This document shows positions 15,507 to 23,582 of a DNA stretch of 64,000 bases, one piece after another; within the stretch, counting starts at the first letter, position 1; each line of letters starts with the position of its first letter. The notes under the pieces were generated by a model. The model did not search any database, was not told the origin of the DNA, and saw nothing but the letters and a program-made list of their open reading frames with translations. Both the position numbers and the translations under genes were made by a program. Source of the DNA: JTS-RE37 sp041744575 (GTDB taxonomy: Bacteria > Bacteroidota > Bacteroidia > Flavobacteriales > Flavobacteriaceae); NCBI GenBank assembly GCA_041744575.1, contig JBGTKP010000033.1, positions 62,001 to 126,000 on the forward strand. Direction: 5' to 3'.

Positions 15507-17960
15507 TTAATGAACCTGGAACAGGGCATTGGCGAAAAACAGTTTGCCATTTTCCCAGAACCCGCGGAACAAAGGGTTATCTGCGAGATAAACCACCTGA
15601 CCTTCCCCAACGCTCTCCGCACCGAACACCAAAGTCCTGCCCATATTTTTCAGAGCGGAATTACCGGCAAATCCGGCCACCGGAAGCGGCGCATCTTCCA
15701 GATATGCCACAGTACCCTCTGAGAGATACTCATAGTTTTCTCCACCAAGCTTCAGGCTGTAATAAGTATCGCCATATCCGAAGGCCAGGGGATGTGTCGG
15801 ATCTACCTTCGTACTGAAAATAGCCCCTGTGATTTCATTCGATATCTGTTCCCTCTGGGTCAGCTCATATGATTTTACTTCTGTTACCACCGTATCTTTG
15901 ATGCTTTCTCTCACTCTGATCCCAAAACCGTCCTCACCCGCGATACTTTTAATGGCACCACCCATCGCGATCAGGCGGCCTCCGTGGTTCACCCAATCCT
16001 TCAGTTTACCTCTTAATGCTTCTGTCATGAATGAGGTGTAACCCCCGCCATCCGGGAGGATGAGCACCTGATATTTAGTGAGATCAAGGCCTTCCATATA
16101 TTCGGCATCCAGAATGCTAACGGGATAGTGGAGTTGTTGTTCAAAAAAATGCCAAATCTCACCGAAACGCAGGGTAGATGTGGGCCCTCCCGCAAGAACC
16201 CCAACCATGACCTTTGGAACCAGTTCCACATATCCGGAACCAAAATCCTTTCCCCCCTCCACGAATCCGGTGGAAGTTGCCCGAATTTCCTGCCTGTTCG
16301 CCGCGGCCGCCTTGGCAAGGATATTTTTGAAATCGGAGAGGTGCATGTTGTCCGCATTCGTAATGATCAGAGACCCCCGGTCATATAGTTGTCCTTCCAT
16401 TCGAAACGGGCGCCGGGCACTTCGCACACGGACCTTATGGCTCAGAAGATCGGCAAGGAACCGCGCATCATCCATGCTGTTCCAGTCGGTGAGATAAGCA
16501 TAGGGATTGCCCTCCGGCTCCATATCCCGGGCCTCTGCTTTTTCATACGGGTCACCTTTGATCACTGATTCCGAGGCAATGGCGTCCAGTCCATAGGCAA
16601 AGGGGAGGGACCAGGCAGTAATATCATAGGTCAGAGAATCACTTAGCCGGGCATTCGGTTCAAAGAGGACCTTGACTAAAGTTCCCCTTGGCTGTTCTGT
16701 GGAAACGATCATACTGTGACTACCGGTTTTCAGGCTGCCGGTTTTGCCGCTCTTATAGTCGAATCCCTTTTGGGTACCCGGCCGGACTTTGGAATAGCTG
16801 ATCTCGTGCTGATCCAGTAACCTGGCCAGAGCATCAAGGTGGTCTCTGTTTCCGCTCATGACATAACTTTTATAGGTAAAAGAGCGGTCTGAATAAAATT
16901 TGCTGAACTCGGTATTGAGTTTCTCCACATTGACAGAAGCCACTTCCACAGTGGAAAGCCCCGTGGTCAGGTGATGAGCTATACGATCTTTAAGGGTAAG
17001 GGTATCTCCGCCCGACATCAGTATGCCCAGCCCCGCAACTCCGCCACCACCCTGCTCGTACGTCATCCCAATGGCACCGTTGTAAGTGGGATAGGTGTCA
17101 CCGTAACTTGGATAGAACAGGTCAAACACCTCCTTGGTGAAATAAAACCAACCTTTGGCATCAAAATATTTTGCATGGTTCTTACCTATAAGGACCTGGA
17201 AATCCCGTTGAAAATCAGTAATGACTTCATGGAAAGGTTCGGCAGCAGGCGCGAAATAATAGGGATTCTCAACCCCCTGTTCATGAAAATCAACATGGAC
17301 ATGTGGAAGCCATTTATTAAATTCCTTCAACCGTTGCCGGCTTTCTGTCTGGGTAAGCCAGGCCCAGTCCCGGTTCAGATCGAACATATAGTGGTTACTT
17401 CGTCCGTTCCACCAGCCTTCGTGATGTTCCTTGCTGTTCGGATCTACATTGCCGGGGGTGTTCTTGAACTGGTTGTACCAGTTGACATAACGGTCTCTTC
17501 CGTCCGGATTGATACAGGGATCGATGATCACCACTGTATTCTCAAGATACGACTGTTTTGTAGTGAGGAGTTCATAGATCGTTTGCATGGAAGCCTCTGT
17601 GCTGACACTCTCATTCCCGTGCACGTTATATCCCAGCCAAACAATCGCTTTGGAACCTGGTGATCCTCCCTGGGTACTGTTCAAATGCTCCTTACGGATG
17701 TCTTCAAGACGGCCCATGTTTTGCGCACTGCTCACATAAGCCACCACCAATGGCCGGTGCTCATTGGTCCTGCCATATTCATGAAATTGTACCCTTTCTG
17801 CAGCCGCTTCTGAAATATAGTTGAAATAGGCTACTACTTGATGATGGGGTGTGAACCGGGTTCCGAGATCGTACCCGAGAAATTCCGAGGGAGTTTTCAA
17901 TTCCTGTGCCTGGCTGATGATGCTCATGGCAAAGGCGATGTAAGGAAGTATAAGCTTCAT
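15507..17960 (-). CDS. Secreted M14-family zinc carboxypeptidase
   Basis: 817 residues with a short signal peptide (MKLILPYIAFAMSIISQAQ). Zinc ligands are H114 and E117 in 'YNVHGNES' and H226 in 'VDFHEQG'; E302 in 'MTYEQGG' is the general base. Substrate-pocket features 'NPDGRDRYVNWYN' and 'DLNRDW' are intact. After the catalytic domain (to about 360) comes a long C-terminal region including a flavodoxin/GATase-like Rossmann stretch ('VLILPDGGGYTSFMTEALRGKLKDWVNHGGRLIAMGG'), usual for the Bacteroidota M14 branch of this length. It should trim C-terminal residues from peptides in the periplasm or outside the cell. A TAGCTTTG box lies 25 bases upstream of the start. Confidence 0.92.
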   Translation of the reverse strand: MKLILPYIAFAMSIISQAQELKTPSEFLGYDLGTRFTPHHQVVAYFNYISEAAAERVQFHEYGRTNEHRPLVVAYVSSAQNMGRLEDIRKEHLNSTQGGSPGSKAIVWLGYNVHGNESVSTEASMQTIYELLTTKQSYLENTVVIIDPCINPDGRDRYVNWYNQFKNTPGNVDPNSKEHHEGWWNGRSNHYMFDLNRDWAWLTQTESRQRLKEFNKWLPHVHVDFHEQGVENPYYFAPAAEPFHEVITDFQRDFQVLIGKNHAKYFDAKGWFYFTKEVFDLFYPSYGDTYPTYNGAIGMTYEQGGGGVAGLGILMSGGDTLTLKDRIAHHLTTGLSTVEVASVNVEKLNTEFSKFYSDRSFTYKSYVMSGNRDHLDALARLLDQHEISYSKVRPGTQKGFDYKSGKTGSLKTGSHSMIVSTEQPRGTLVKVLFEPNARLSDSLTYDITAWSLPFAYGLDAIASESVIKGDPYEKAEARDMEPEGNPYAYLTDWNSMDDARFLADLLSHKVRVRSARRPFRMEGQLYDRGSLIITNADNMHLSDFKNILAKAAAANRQEIRATSTGFVEGGKDFGSGYVELVPKVMVGVLAGGPTSTLRFGEIWHFFEQQLHYPVSILDAEYMEGLDLTKYQVLILPDGGGYTSFMTEALRGKLKDWVNHGGRLIAMGGAIKSIAGEDGFGIRVRESIKDTVVTEVKSYELTQREQISNEITGAIFSTKVDPTHPLAFGYGDTYYSLKLGGENYEYLSEGTVAYLEDAPLPVAGFAGNSALKNMGRTLVFGAESVGEGQVVYLADNPLFRGFWENGKLFFANALFQVH

Positions 17961-17985
17961 AAAAGTCGGATCGATTAAAAAAAAT

Positions 17986-17993
17986 CAAAGCTA
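17986..17993 (-). promoter_or_regulatory. Predicted -7 box (TAGCTTTG) for the M14 peptidase
   Basis: The minus-strand octamer TAGCTTTG matches TAnnTTTG, 25 bases before the ATG at 17960. No TTG at the expected 17-23 base spacing was found, so only the -7 half is supported. Confidence 0.4.
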
Positions 17994-18149
17994 ATGAATG
18001 TAATTCAATTCCGGGTGTGTATTCCTTTGCTGGAACCGTAAAGCAGATCAAGGGTCGGGAGATCCCGTTCAAATGCATTAATCTATTATTAATCCGAGTC
18101 TTTTTCAGGAGTAAGGACCAGGCTCAGCGGTTTTTTATCTTAACGAATT

Positions 18150-18184
18150 TTTGGGAATTGAAATAAAGTAGAATTTTATCTTTG
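18150..18184 (+). promoter_or_regulatory. Predicted bshC promoter (TTTG ... TATCTTTG)
   Basis: TTTG at 18150-18153 and TATCTTTG at 18177-18184 are separated by 23 bases, fitting the Bacteroidota TTG-N(17-23)-TAnnTTTG promoter. Transcription would begin about 18190, giving a leader of roughly 14 bases before the ATG at 18204, and excluding most use of the ATG at 18195. Confidence 0.6.
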
Positions 18185-18203
18185 ACCGGATTTAATGCTT
18201 TTC

Positions 18204-19805
18204 ATGGACATTGTTCAAATTCCTTTCAGCAGTACCGGCTATTTTACGGATCTCATTTGCGATTATCTGGATAGAAATGAGCAGCTTAGACCTTTCTACA
18301 ACCGCTTTCCATCCCTTATGGAATTTAAAGAGCAGATGGATGAAAAGAGGGATAATTTCTCTCAGGGGCATCGAAAGGTATTGCATGAGGTTTTGCTGTC
18401 ACAGAATGAAGGCGCCAACCTTAGTGGAAAGACCAGGGAACATATGGAACTTTTAAAAAAAGAAGAGGCATTTACAATTGTTACCGGTCATCAACTCAAT
18501 ATTTTTACTGGACCCCTCTATTTCCTTTATAAGATCGTCACAACGCTCAACCTGTGTACGGATCTTAAAAAGACCTATCCTGAGCACCATTTTATCCCGA
18601 TTTTCTGGATGGCAACCGAAGATCATGACCTGGAGGAGATCAACCATTTTTACTTCAGGGGGAAAAAACTGCAATGGACCAGGGAAGGCGGCGGGGCTGT
18701 AGGGCATTTAAACACCACGGGTCTGGCTGATTTGCTCAACCTCCTCGAAATGGAACTCGGGCAGGGGGAAAATGCAGAAACACTGAAAAATACCTTTTCG
18801 AACGCCTATTTGCAACATGACAACCTGGCATCGGCCACAAGGTACCTTGTAAATGAGTTGTTCGGGGAGTATGGTTTGGTCATTCTGGATGGGGATGACA
18901 AAGCCCTGAAACGGTTGATGCTGCCTTATATGAAAAAGGACATCTTTGACAAAGTGTCCTTTAACGAAGTGGGCCAATCCGCAGAAGCACTGCAGCAACT
19001 TCATGCGAATTATAATATACAGGTCCATCCGCGGGAGATCAGTTATTTTTATATCACCAAAGGGCTCAGGGAACGCATTGTCGAGAATGAAGGCAGGTAC
19101 TTTGTGCTGAATACGGAGAAGGAATTCACACGGCAGGCCTTGCTTGAAGAACTGGAAGCGCATCCGGAACGCTTTAGCCCCAATGTGATTTCCCGTCCGC
19201 TCTACCAGGAAGTGATCCTACCTAATCTCGCTTATGTTGGAGGCGGTGGGGAGATTGCTTATTGGCTGGAAACGAAGTCTGCCTTTGACGCCATGGGCGT
19301 TTGTTTTCCAATCCTCGTATTGCGGAATTCGGCTTTGCTGATTTCTGGGAAGCAGAAGCGAAAAATGGATCAACTGAATATCTCGGTAACCGACTTGTTT
19401 TTACCTCAAAGCAGTTTGATCAATAAAAAGATCCGTGAGATTTCCAATATTGAAATCGATTTTACACCCCAGAAAAAAATGCTGGACGAACAGTTCGAGG
19501 AGCTCTATGAACTGGCTACCCGAACGGACGCCTCCTTTCTGGGAGCCGTTAAAGCACAGGAGGTAAAGCAAAAAAAAGGGCTGGACCAGTTGGAAAAAAG
19601 GTTATTAAAGGCCCAGCGCAGAAAATTAAAGGATCAGGTCGTTCGTATGGCCACCCTTCAGAATGATCTCTTTCCCGACAAATCGCTTCAGGAGAGAAAG
19701 CGCAACTTTTCAGAAATCTACCTCGAACTTGGAGCCTCACTGATTCCCATGTTAATCACTTCACTTCGGCCACTGGAAAGTGAGTTTATGATATTGGAAT
19801 ATTAA
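18204..19805 (+). CDS. bshC: Bacillithiol biosynthesis cysteine-adding enzyme BshC
   Basis: 533 residues. BshC is thought to ligate L-cysteine to glucosaminyl-malate in the last step of bacillithiol synthesis. The N-terminus 'IPFSSTGYFTDLICDYLD' and the signature 'VTGHQLNIFTGPLYFLYKI' (GHQ..IFTGP) are diagnostic, followed by 'HFIPIFWMATEDHDLEEINHF' and 'GGGGEIAYWLETKSAF'. A C-terminal coiled coil (around 430-490) dimerises the known structure. Length is typical. It is transcribed alone from a good promoter, and its stop codon overlaps that of the convergent PNPO-like gene within a TTAA palindrome. bshA and bshB are not in this window. Confidence 0.96.
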   Translation: MDIVQIPFSSTGYFTDLICDYLDRNEQLRPFYNRFPSLMEFKEQMDEKRDNFSQGHRKVLHEVLLSQNEGANLSGKTREHMELLKKEEAFTIVTGHQLNIFTGPLYFLYKIVTTLNLCTDLKKTYPEHHFIPIFWMATEDHDLEEINHFYFRGKKLQWTREGGGAVGHLNTTGLADLLNLLEMELGQGENAETLKNTFSNAYLQHDNLASATRYLVNELFGEYGLVILDGDDKALKRLMLPYMKKDIFDKVSFNEVGQSAEALQQLHANYNIQVHPREISYFYITKGLRERIVENEGRYFVLNTEKEFTRQALLEELEAHPERFSPNVISRPLYQEVILPNLAYVGGGGEIAYWLETKSAFDAMGVCFPILVLRNSALLISGKQKRKMDQLNISVTDLFLPQSSLINKKIREISNIEIDFTPQKKMLDEQFEELYELATRTDASFLGAVKAQEVKQKKGLDQLEKRLLKAQRRKLKDQVVRMATLQNDLFPDKSLQERKRNFSEIYLELGASLIPMLITSLRPLESEFMILEY

Positions 19806-20353
19806 GGGACAAGAATTTGAGATTCCCAGCCTTTTTCTCCCCTTGAGAACTGCAGTCGCAAGTGTTTTGGTGATCGCAGTTTCAGGTACTCGATCTTTAC
19901 AGGGACTATTTTCACCACACAAAAATGGCTGGTTGCTGCATTATGTGTAAACGCCCCTTCTTCGGGGATGCCACTGCCAGGGCCGGGCTGGGAATTGTAG
20001 TTGTCCAGCGCATCTTTGTCCAAACTTTTTCGGTAAAGGGTGGTCGTTTCCTCATCCCTTATGATGGAGGCTTTTCCCTCAATCCGCAACTGTAAACGAA
20101 GGTCGGGGTGGTAAAAAAGCAACGAGGCCTTGTTATTTTCCTTCAGGTGCCTGATTTTTTTGGAACGATCGTCTGTAAAAAAGATGATTTCCAGGTCATC
20201 TATAACCTTGCGCAGCACCACCGTCCTAAGTCGGGCAGTGGCATCCATCCCAACAGTCCCCAAAGTAAAATAATGGAAAGGATGCACATTTTCTTTACTG
20301 CCACTCAGCAATTCCTGTTTTAGCTCATCCCAATGATTACGGTGGTTTTCCAT
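19802..20353 (-). CDS. Pyridoxamine 5'-phosphate oxidase-family flavoprotein
   Basis: 183 residues with the FMN-binding split-barrel pattern: 'FTLGTVGMDATARLRTVVLRKV', 'EIIFFTDDRSKKIRHLKENNKASLLFYHPDLRLQLRIEGKASI'. 'RTVVLR' and 'TDDRSKK' contact FMN phosphate in PNPO relatives. The C-terminal 'HNAATSHFCVVKIVPVKIEYLKL' replaces the longer PNPO ending, so this is the Alr4036-like/PNPO-related group rather than true PdxH. The reaction is probably flavin-dependent reduction of an unknown substrate. Its 3' end overlaps bshC by four bases, tail to tail. The start follows an AT-rich region with no exact promoter box. Confidence 0.85.
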   Translation of the reverse strand: MENHRNHWDELKQELLSGSKENVHPFHYFTLGTVGMDATARLRTVVLRKVIDDLEIIFFTDDRSKKIRHLKENNKASLLFYHPDLRLQLRIEGKASIIRDEETTTLYRKSLDKDALDNYNSQPGPGSGIPEEGAFTHNAATSHFCVVKIVPVKIEYLKLRSPKHLRLQFSRGEKGWESQILVP

Positions 20354-20492
20354 GTTCTACGATAAAAAATATAAAAAATTTCAGATTTCTGGTAGGGTAT
20401 TTCGGGAGTTGGTTGTTTTATATTCAAAGATTGCATTGAATAAGATCATTTATTACTAATAAGTTCATGTGTTTAGGTTGGTTTTTGATTTG

Positions 20493-20525
20493 AAAGGCCC
20501 TGTCGTCCATGTCAGGGCTTTTTTT
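20493..20525 (+). terminator. Intrinsic terminator pointing rightward, apparently without a matching gene next to it
   Basis: A stem AAGGCCCTG / CAGGGCTTT (nine pairs with one G-U, ten-base loop) is followed by a run of seven T on the plus strand. On the minus strand the run after the stem is only CCTTTC, so it works best rightward. Yet the nearest plus-strand gene upstream is bshC, 690 bases away across the whole PNPO-like gene. It might also weakly end the SIMPL transcript, whose stop lies 27 bases away. Confidence 0.7.
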
Positions 20526-20551
20526 ATTCCTATCCCTGATCCTTTCTCGAA

Positions 20552-21280
20552 TTAAGGTTCTACTTCGTACTCAAGGCGCATGGTAATAGAAGCGTTCTTG
20601 TTCTTCGAAGCGGTGTTGTATACGCCGTCCCAGCTAAAGCTTTCTCCGGAATTCTGGCCTGTAATCTGAAAAACCCCCATTTGAGCAGATATGAGTCCCC
20701 CCAATTCTCCTCCGGCATTGCTGGCGATCTTTTCGGCCCGCATCCGTGCATCCTCCGTAGCCTTGGATATCATTTCAATTTTCAGATCGGCCAGGCCGGT
20801 ATAATAGTATCGCGGCGGGGAAGAATTAAGCTGGACGCCCTTGTTCAGTAATTCCGTAATTTCTCTGGAAAGTTGTTCGATCATCGGGACATCGGTAGAT
20901 TCTATCTGGATGGACTGGAGAAGCTGGTAACCCTTGAAGGTTGTTCCAACGAAATTTCCATTGTCATAGATATTGTCCTGCTTTTCAAGGGTTTGAACCG
21001 AACTGAAAATAATGTCTGCCGCCTTGATCCCTTTTGTTATCAGGTAGTCCCGCACCAATTCCTTATCCCTGTTTAATTGTTCAAATGCCAGTTTCATCTC
21101 AAAATCAGAGGTGGTAAAGCTTCCTTCCCATACAATAAGATCGGAAGTGAAGTTTTCACTTCCATTACCGGTTACAGAAATAGTGTAAGCAGGTTGGGCC
21201 CTTTTGACATAGGCATTTCCTAAGAAAAAGGCCGCGATAATGATGGCCAGGGCAAAAATGATGGCAGTAAGGTATTTCAT
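20552..21280 (-). CDS. SIMPL-domain (DUF541) exported protein
   Basis: 242 residues with an N-terminal signal-anchor (MKYLTAIIFALAIIIAAFFLGNAYV) and the SIMPL/DUF541 pattern: 'ISVTGNGSENFTSDLIVWEGSFTT' at the N-terminus, repeated 'AFEQLNRDKELVRDYLITKGIKAADI' and the C-terminal 'DLKIEMISKATEDARMRAEKIASNAGGELGGLISAQMGVFQI'. Proteins of this family form large periplasmic or membrane-associated assemblies (the oral bacterial BP26 relative forms channels); no enzymatic role is known. Full length for the family. It is a single gene: the hairpin at 20493-20525 lies just past its stop, and no exact promoter box was found upstream. Confidence 0.88.
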   Translation of the reverse strand: MKYLTAIIFALAIIIAAFFLGNAYVKRAQPAYTISVTGNGSENFTSDLIVWEGSFTTSDFEMKLAFEQLNRDKELVRDYLITKGIKAADIIFSSVQTLEKQDNIYDNGNFVGTTFKGYQLLQSIQIESTDVPMIEQLSREITELLNKGVQLNSSPPRYYYTGLADLKIEMISKATEDARMRAEKIASNAGGELGGLISAQMGVFQITGQNSGESFSWDGVYNTASKNKNASITMRLEYEVEP

Positions 21281-21474
21281 GAAAGGATCTTTTCTGTTTG
21301 TCCTGTAAAAATATCAAAAAGAAGCTTTGTCTGCACAGGTTGTCAGTCGTTGCTTCTTTGATGTAGGGTCAGAAGAATGATCGATGTCAGTTCTTATGAT
21401 ACTTCCAGGTAAGGTGCACCGGAAGTTGCCCTTTTTGTCGGCAATTGCAGGCCATACGACTTTCTGCGAAAGCT

Positions 21475-23505
21475 TTACTTTATGATATAGGATTTATGAT
21501 CCGGACCAATTCCTTTGAGAGTCAGTGATTTCCAGGCCTTGGGAAGTATAGGCCGGTGCTGCGTTATTCCCTCACCTGTAATGTCCAGTCCGCCGAATCC
21601 AAACAGCACGACTTGTAACATCCCTCCGGCGCCAGTCGCAAAATAAGGATTATTACTGGTAGCTGATTCTGCCAGCGCTCCAAATGGAGGCCTTTTATTG
21701 GGTTCATAGCTCCTTTTGTACAGGCGGTACGCTTCGTCGGCATCGCCCAGCCTCGCATAGAGTATCGCAAAAACAGATTGCCCCATCGCCGGACCTTCTT
21801 CCGCCAGCTTTGGTTCATAATAGGTCAGATCCTTTCGGATGGTCGCCTCATCGGTGATTACGTGGAGCGGGTAGGATAGGAGGTTTGCATCAGCCTGTTT
21901 GATACGGTCTCCATCATAACGGCTGTGCTCCCTGGTGGTTCCATCGGGAAATCGGAGGATCCTTATATTTTTGGCGACCTCCGACCAGCGTATATCCGGA
22001 GTGACCGCAACTTCACCGGCTGCCTCGGTGGCAAATTCCAGCGCAGTAATTGCCGCTCCGTTGGTAAACGCATTGTCGTCTACATTAGGGGCAAATTCAT
22101 TGGCACCGACCACATTTTTTATGCTATAACTGCCATCCGAATTTTCTTTGGCCCGGCTGACCCAATAATCAGCGACTTCCTTAAGCATTGGAAATCCCCG
22201 CTCTTTCAGCCATTCCTTATTTTTAGTCACCCTGTAATAATTCCAGAAGGCGATGGCCACATCAGCCGTTATGTGGTGCTCAAAAGTACCGGTCAATGCC
22301 CAGGCAGGCGTGGCTTCTTCTCCGGTGTCATCACTCTCCCACGGAAACATTGCCCCGCGATATCCAAAGTTTGTGGCTTTTTGGCGGGCTTTTTCCAGCC
22401 GGTCAGAGCGGTAGTTGACCAGGGAACGGGCAATGTCCTGATTGAGCAATAGTAACGGAGGGAACATCCATAGCTCCGTATCCCAGAAAATATGACCATT
22501 GTAATTTTGTGAAGACAAACCCATAGGCGCAATGCTCAGATCGGAATCACCCCGCGAAAAGGCATATAAATGGTACAGCGCCAGGCGCACATCGAGCTGA
22601 TCCTGCAGATTGCCCTCTATAATGATATCCCCTTCCCAAAGCGTTTCCCACAACCGGAAGTGTTCCTCTAAAAGATCCTTTCGGGGAGTTAGCAGGTTGA
22701 AGATCACAAAACGTTCTGATTCTGTTTGCGGATCGGCAAAATCCTGGGTGGTACATTCGGCTCCCGTCCATGCAAATTCAAAAGCCTCTCCATTCTTCAG
22801 ATCCTTTGCAAAGGAAACCCCGTGATCATACTCACTGACTTTTAAATGGTGCAACTCCGGCCTTTGAGCTTTACGGGTAGAATTGATGGCATGCCAAATA
22901 AAGGTAGCGGAGGTAGCTACCAGATGTTTTCCCAACCTGCTTTTTGCGACGGTCTGAAGGACTGGCATTGTGGTTTCAAGATCCTCCAGTACACGAAAGG
23001 TACTGACTGGTTCCAAATACTCTTCCGGAGTGAGTATTTTACCTGTTACTTTTAAAGATATTGGTTTTGTAGGAATCACTTTAATATCTACATAACCAGT
23101 ATATTGCACATTTCTAAGTGTATAAATAGTATAACTGATCTTTGCCTTGTCCCGAAAGGTGAAACTGGTCGAGAAAGCGGCCTTTTTCAGGTCCATTTCC
23201 TGCTTAAAATCGGTGATGTTTTCTGCACTGATCAGCTCCCCGTCCACACTGATTTCCAGATTTGCGAAATTCATTCCCAGCAGGATTTTGCTTACACCCA
23301 GAGGGGATTCTTTATCGTATACGTTGTTGAGGATAACAGACCTTGTTCTGAAAGGCAGGTCCTCGGGCAGGATGCCGATACGTCCGTTGGCCGAAACGAT
23401 TCCTGTGTATGTATCCGTTTTCCCCGAACTGATCATCCAGCCATCAGTCTGGGCAACAAGAAAGCAAGGCAGGAAGTAAAGAAGTATAAAAGAGTGGTTT
23501 TTCAT
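21475..23505 (-). CDS. Exported glycoside hydrolase family 65 protein
   Basis: 676 residues with a signal peptide (KNHSFILLYFLPCFLVAQ). The order of domains is that of GH65: N-terminal beta-sandwich (about 25-285), then an (alpha/alpha)6 barrel. Diagnostic motifs are 'GHIFWDTELWMFPPLLL' (338-353), 'GYRGAMFPWESDDTGEE' (381-397) and 'GANEFAPNVDDNAFTNG', where E470 is the likely general acid. The W-D-T-E motif and exported location resemble the acid-trehalase / glucosylgalactosyl-hydroxylysine glucosidase branch (hydrolases) rather than the cytoplasmic phosphorylases. The substrate is probably an alpha-linked glucoside. No susCD pair or other sugar gene is adjacent. It is divergent from guaA with 77 bases between starts. 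Confidence 0.9.
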   Translation of the reverse strand: MKNHSFILLYFLPCFLVAQTDGWMISSGKTDTYTGIVSANGRIGILPEDLPFRTRSVILNNVYDKESPLGVSKILLGMNFANLEISVDGELISAENITDFKQEMDLKKAAFSTSFTFRDKAKISYTIYTLRNVQYTGYVDIKVIPTKPISLKVTGKILTPEEYLEPVSTFRVLEDLETTMPVLQTVAKSRLGKHLVATSATFIWHAINSTRKAQRPELHHLKVSEYDHGVSFAKDLKNGEAFEFAWTGAECTTQDFADPQTESERFVIFNLLTPRKDLLEEHFRLWETLWEGDIIIEGNLQDQLDVRLALYHLYAFSRGDSDLSIAPMGLSSQNYNGHIFWDTELWMFPPLLLLNQDIARSLVNYRSDRLEKARQKATNFGYRGAMFPWESDDTGEEATPAWALTGTFEHHITADVAIAFWNYYRVTKNKEWLKERGFPMLKEVADYWVSRAKENSDGSYSIKNVVGANEFAPNVDDNAFTNGAAITALEFATEAAGEVAVTPDIRWSEVAKNIRILRFPDGTTREHSRYDGDRIKQADANLLSYPLHVITDEATIRKDLTYYEPKLAEEGPAMGQSVFAILYARLGDADEAYRLYKRSYEPNKRPPFGALAESATSNNPYFATGAGGMLQVVLFGFGGLDITGEGITQHRPILPKAWKSLTLKGIGPDHKSYIIK

Positions 23506-23571
23506 TTGATAACTTTTTGGATGAAGCGTATAATTATCCTTAAAAGTAATTCTTTCGCTCTATCATTTTGC

Positions 23572-23579
23572 TATTTTTG
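23572..23579 (+). promoter_or_regulatory. Predicted -7 box (TATTTTTG) immediately before guaA
   Basis: TATTTTTG matches TAnnTTTG and ends only three bases before the guaA ATG at 23583. By the usual spacing transcription would begin at or within one or two bases of the start codon, giving a leaderless mRNA. No TTG is at the normal -33 distance. Confidence 0.5.
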
Positions 23580-23582
23580 CGA

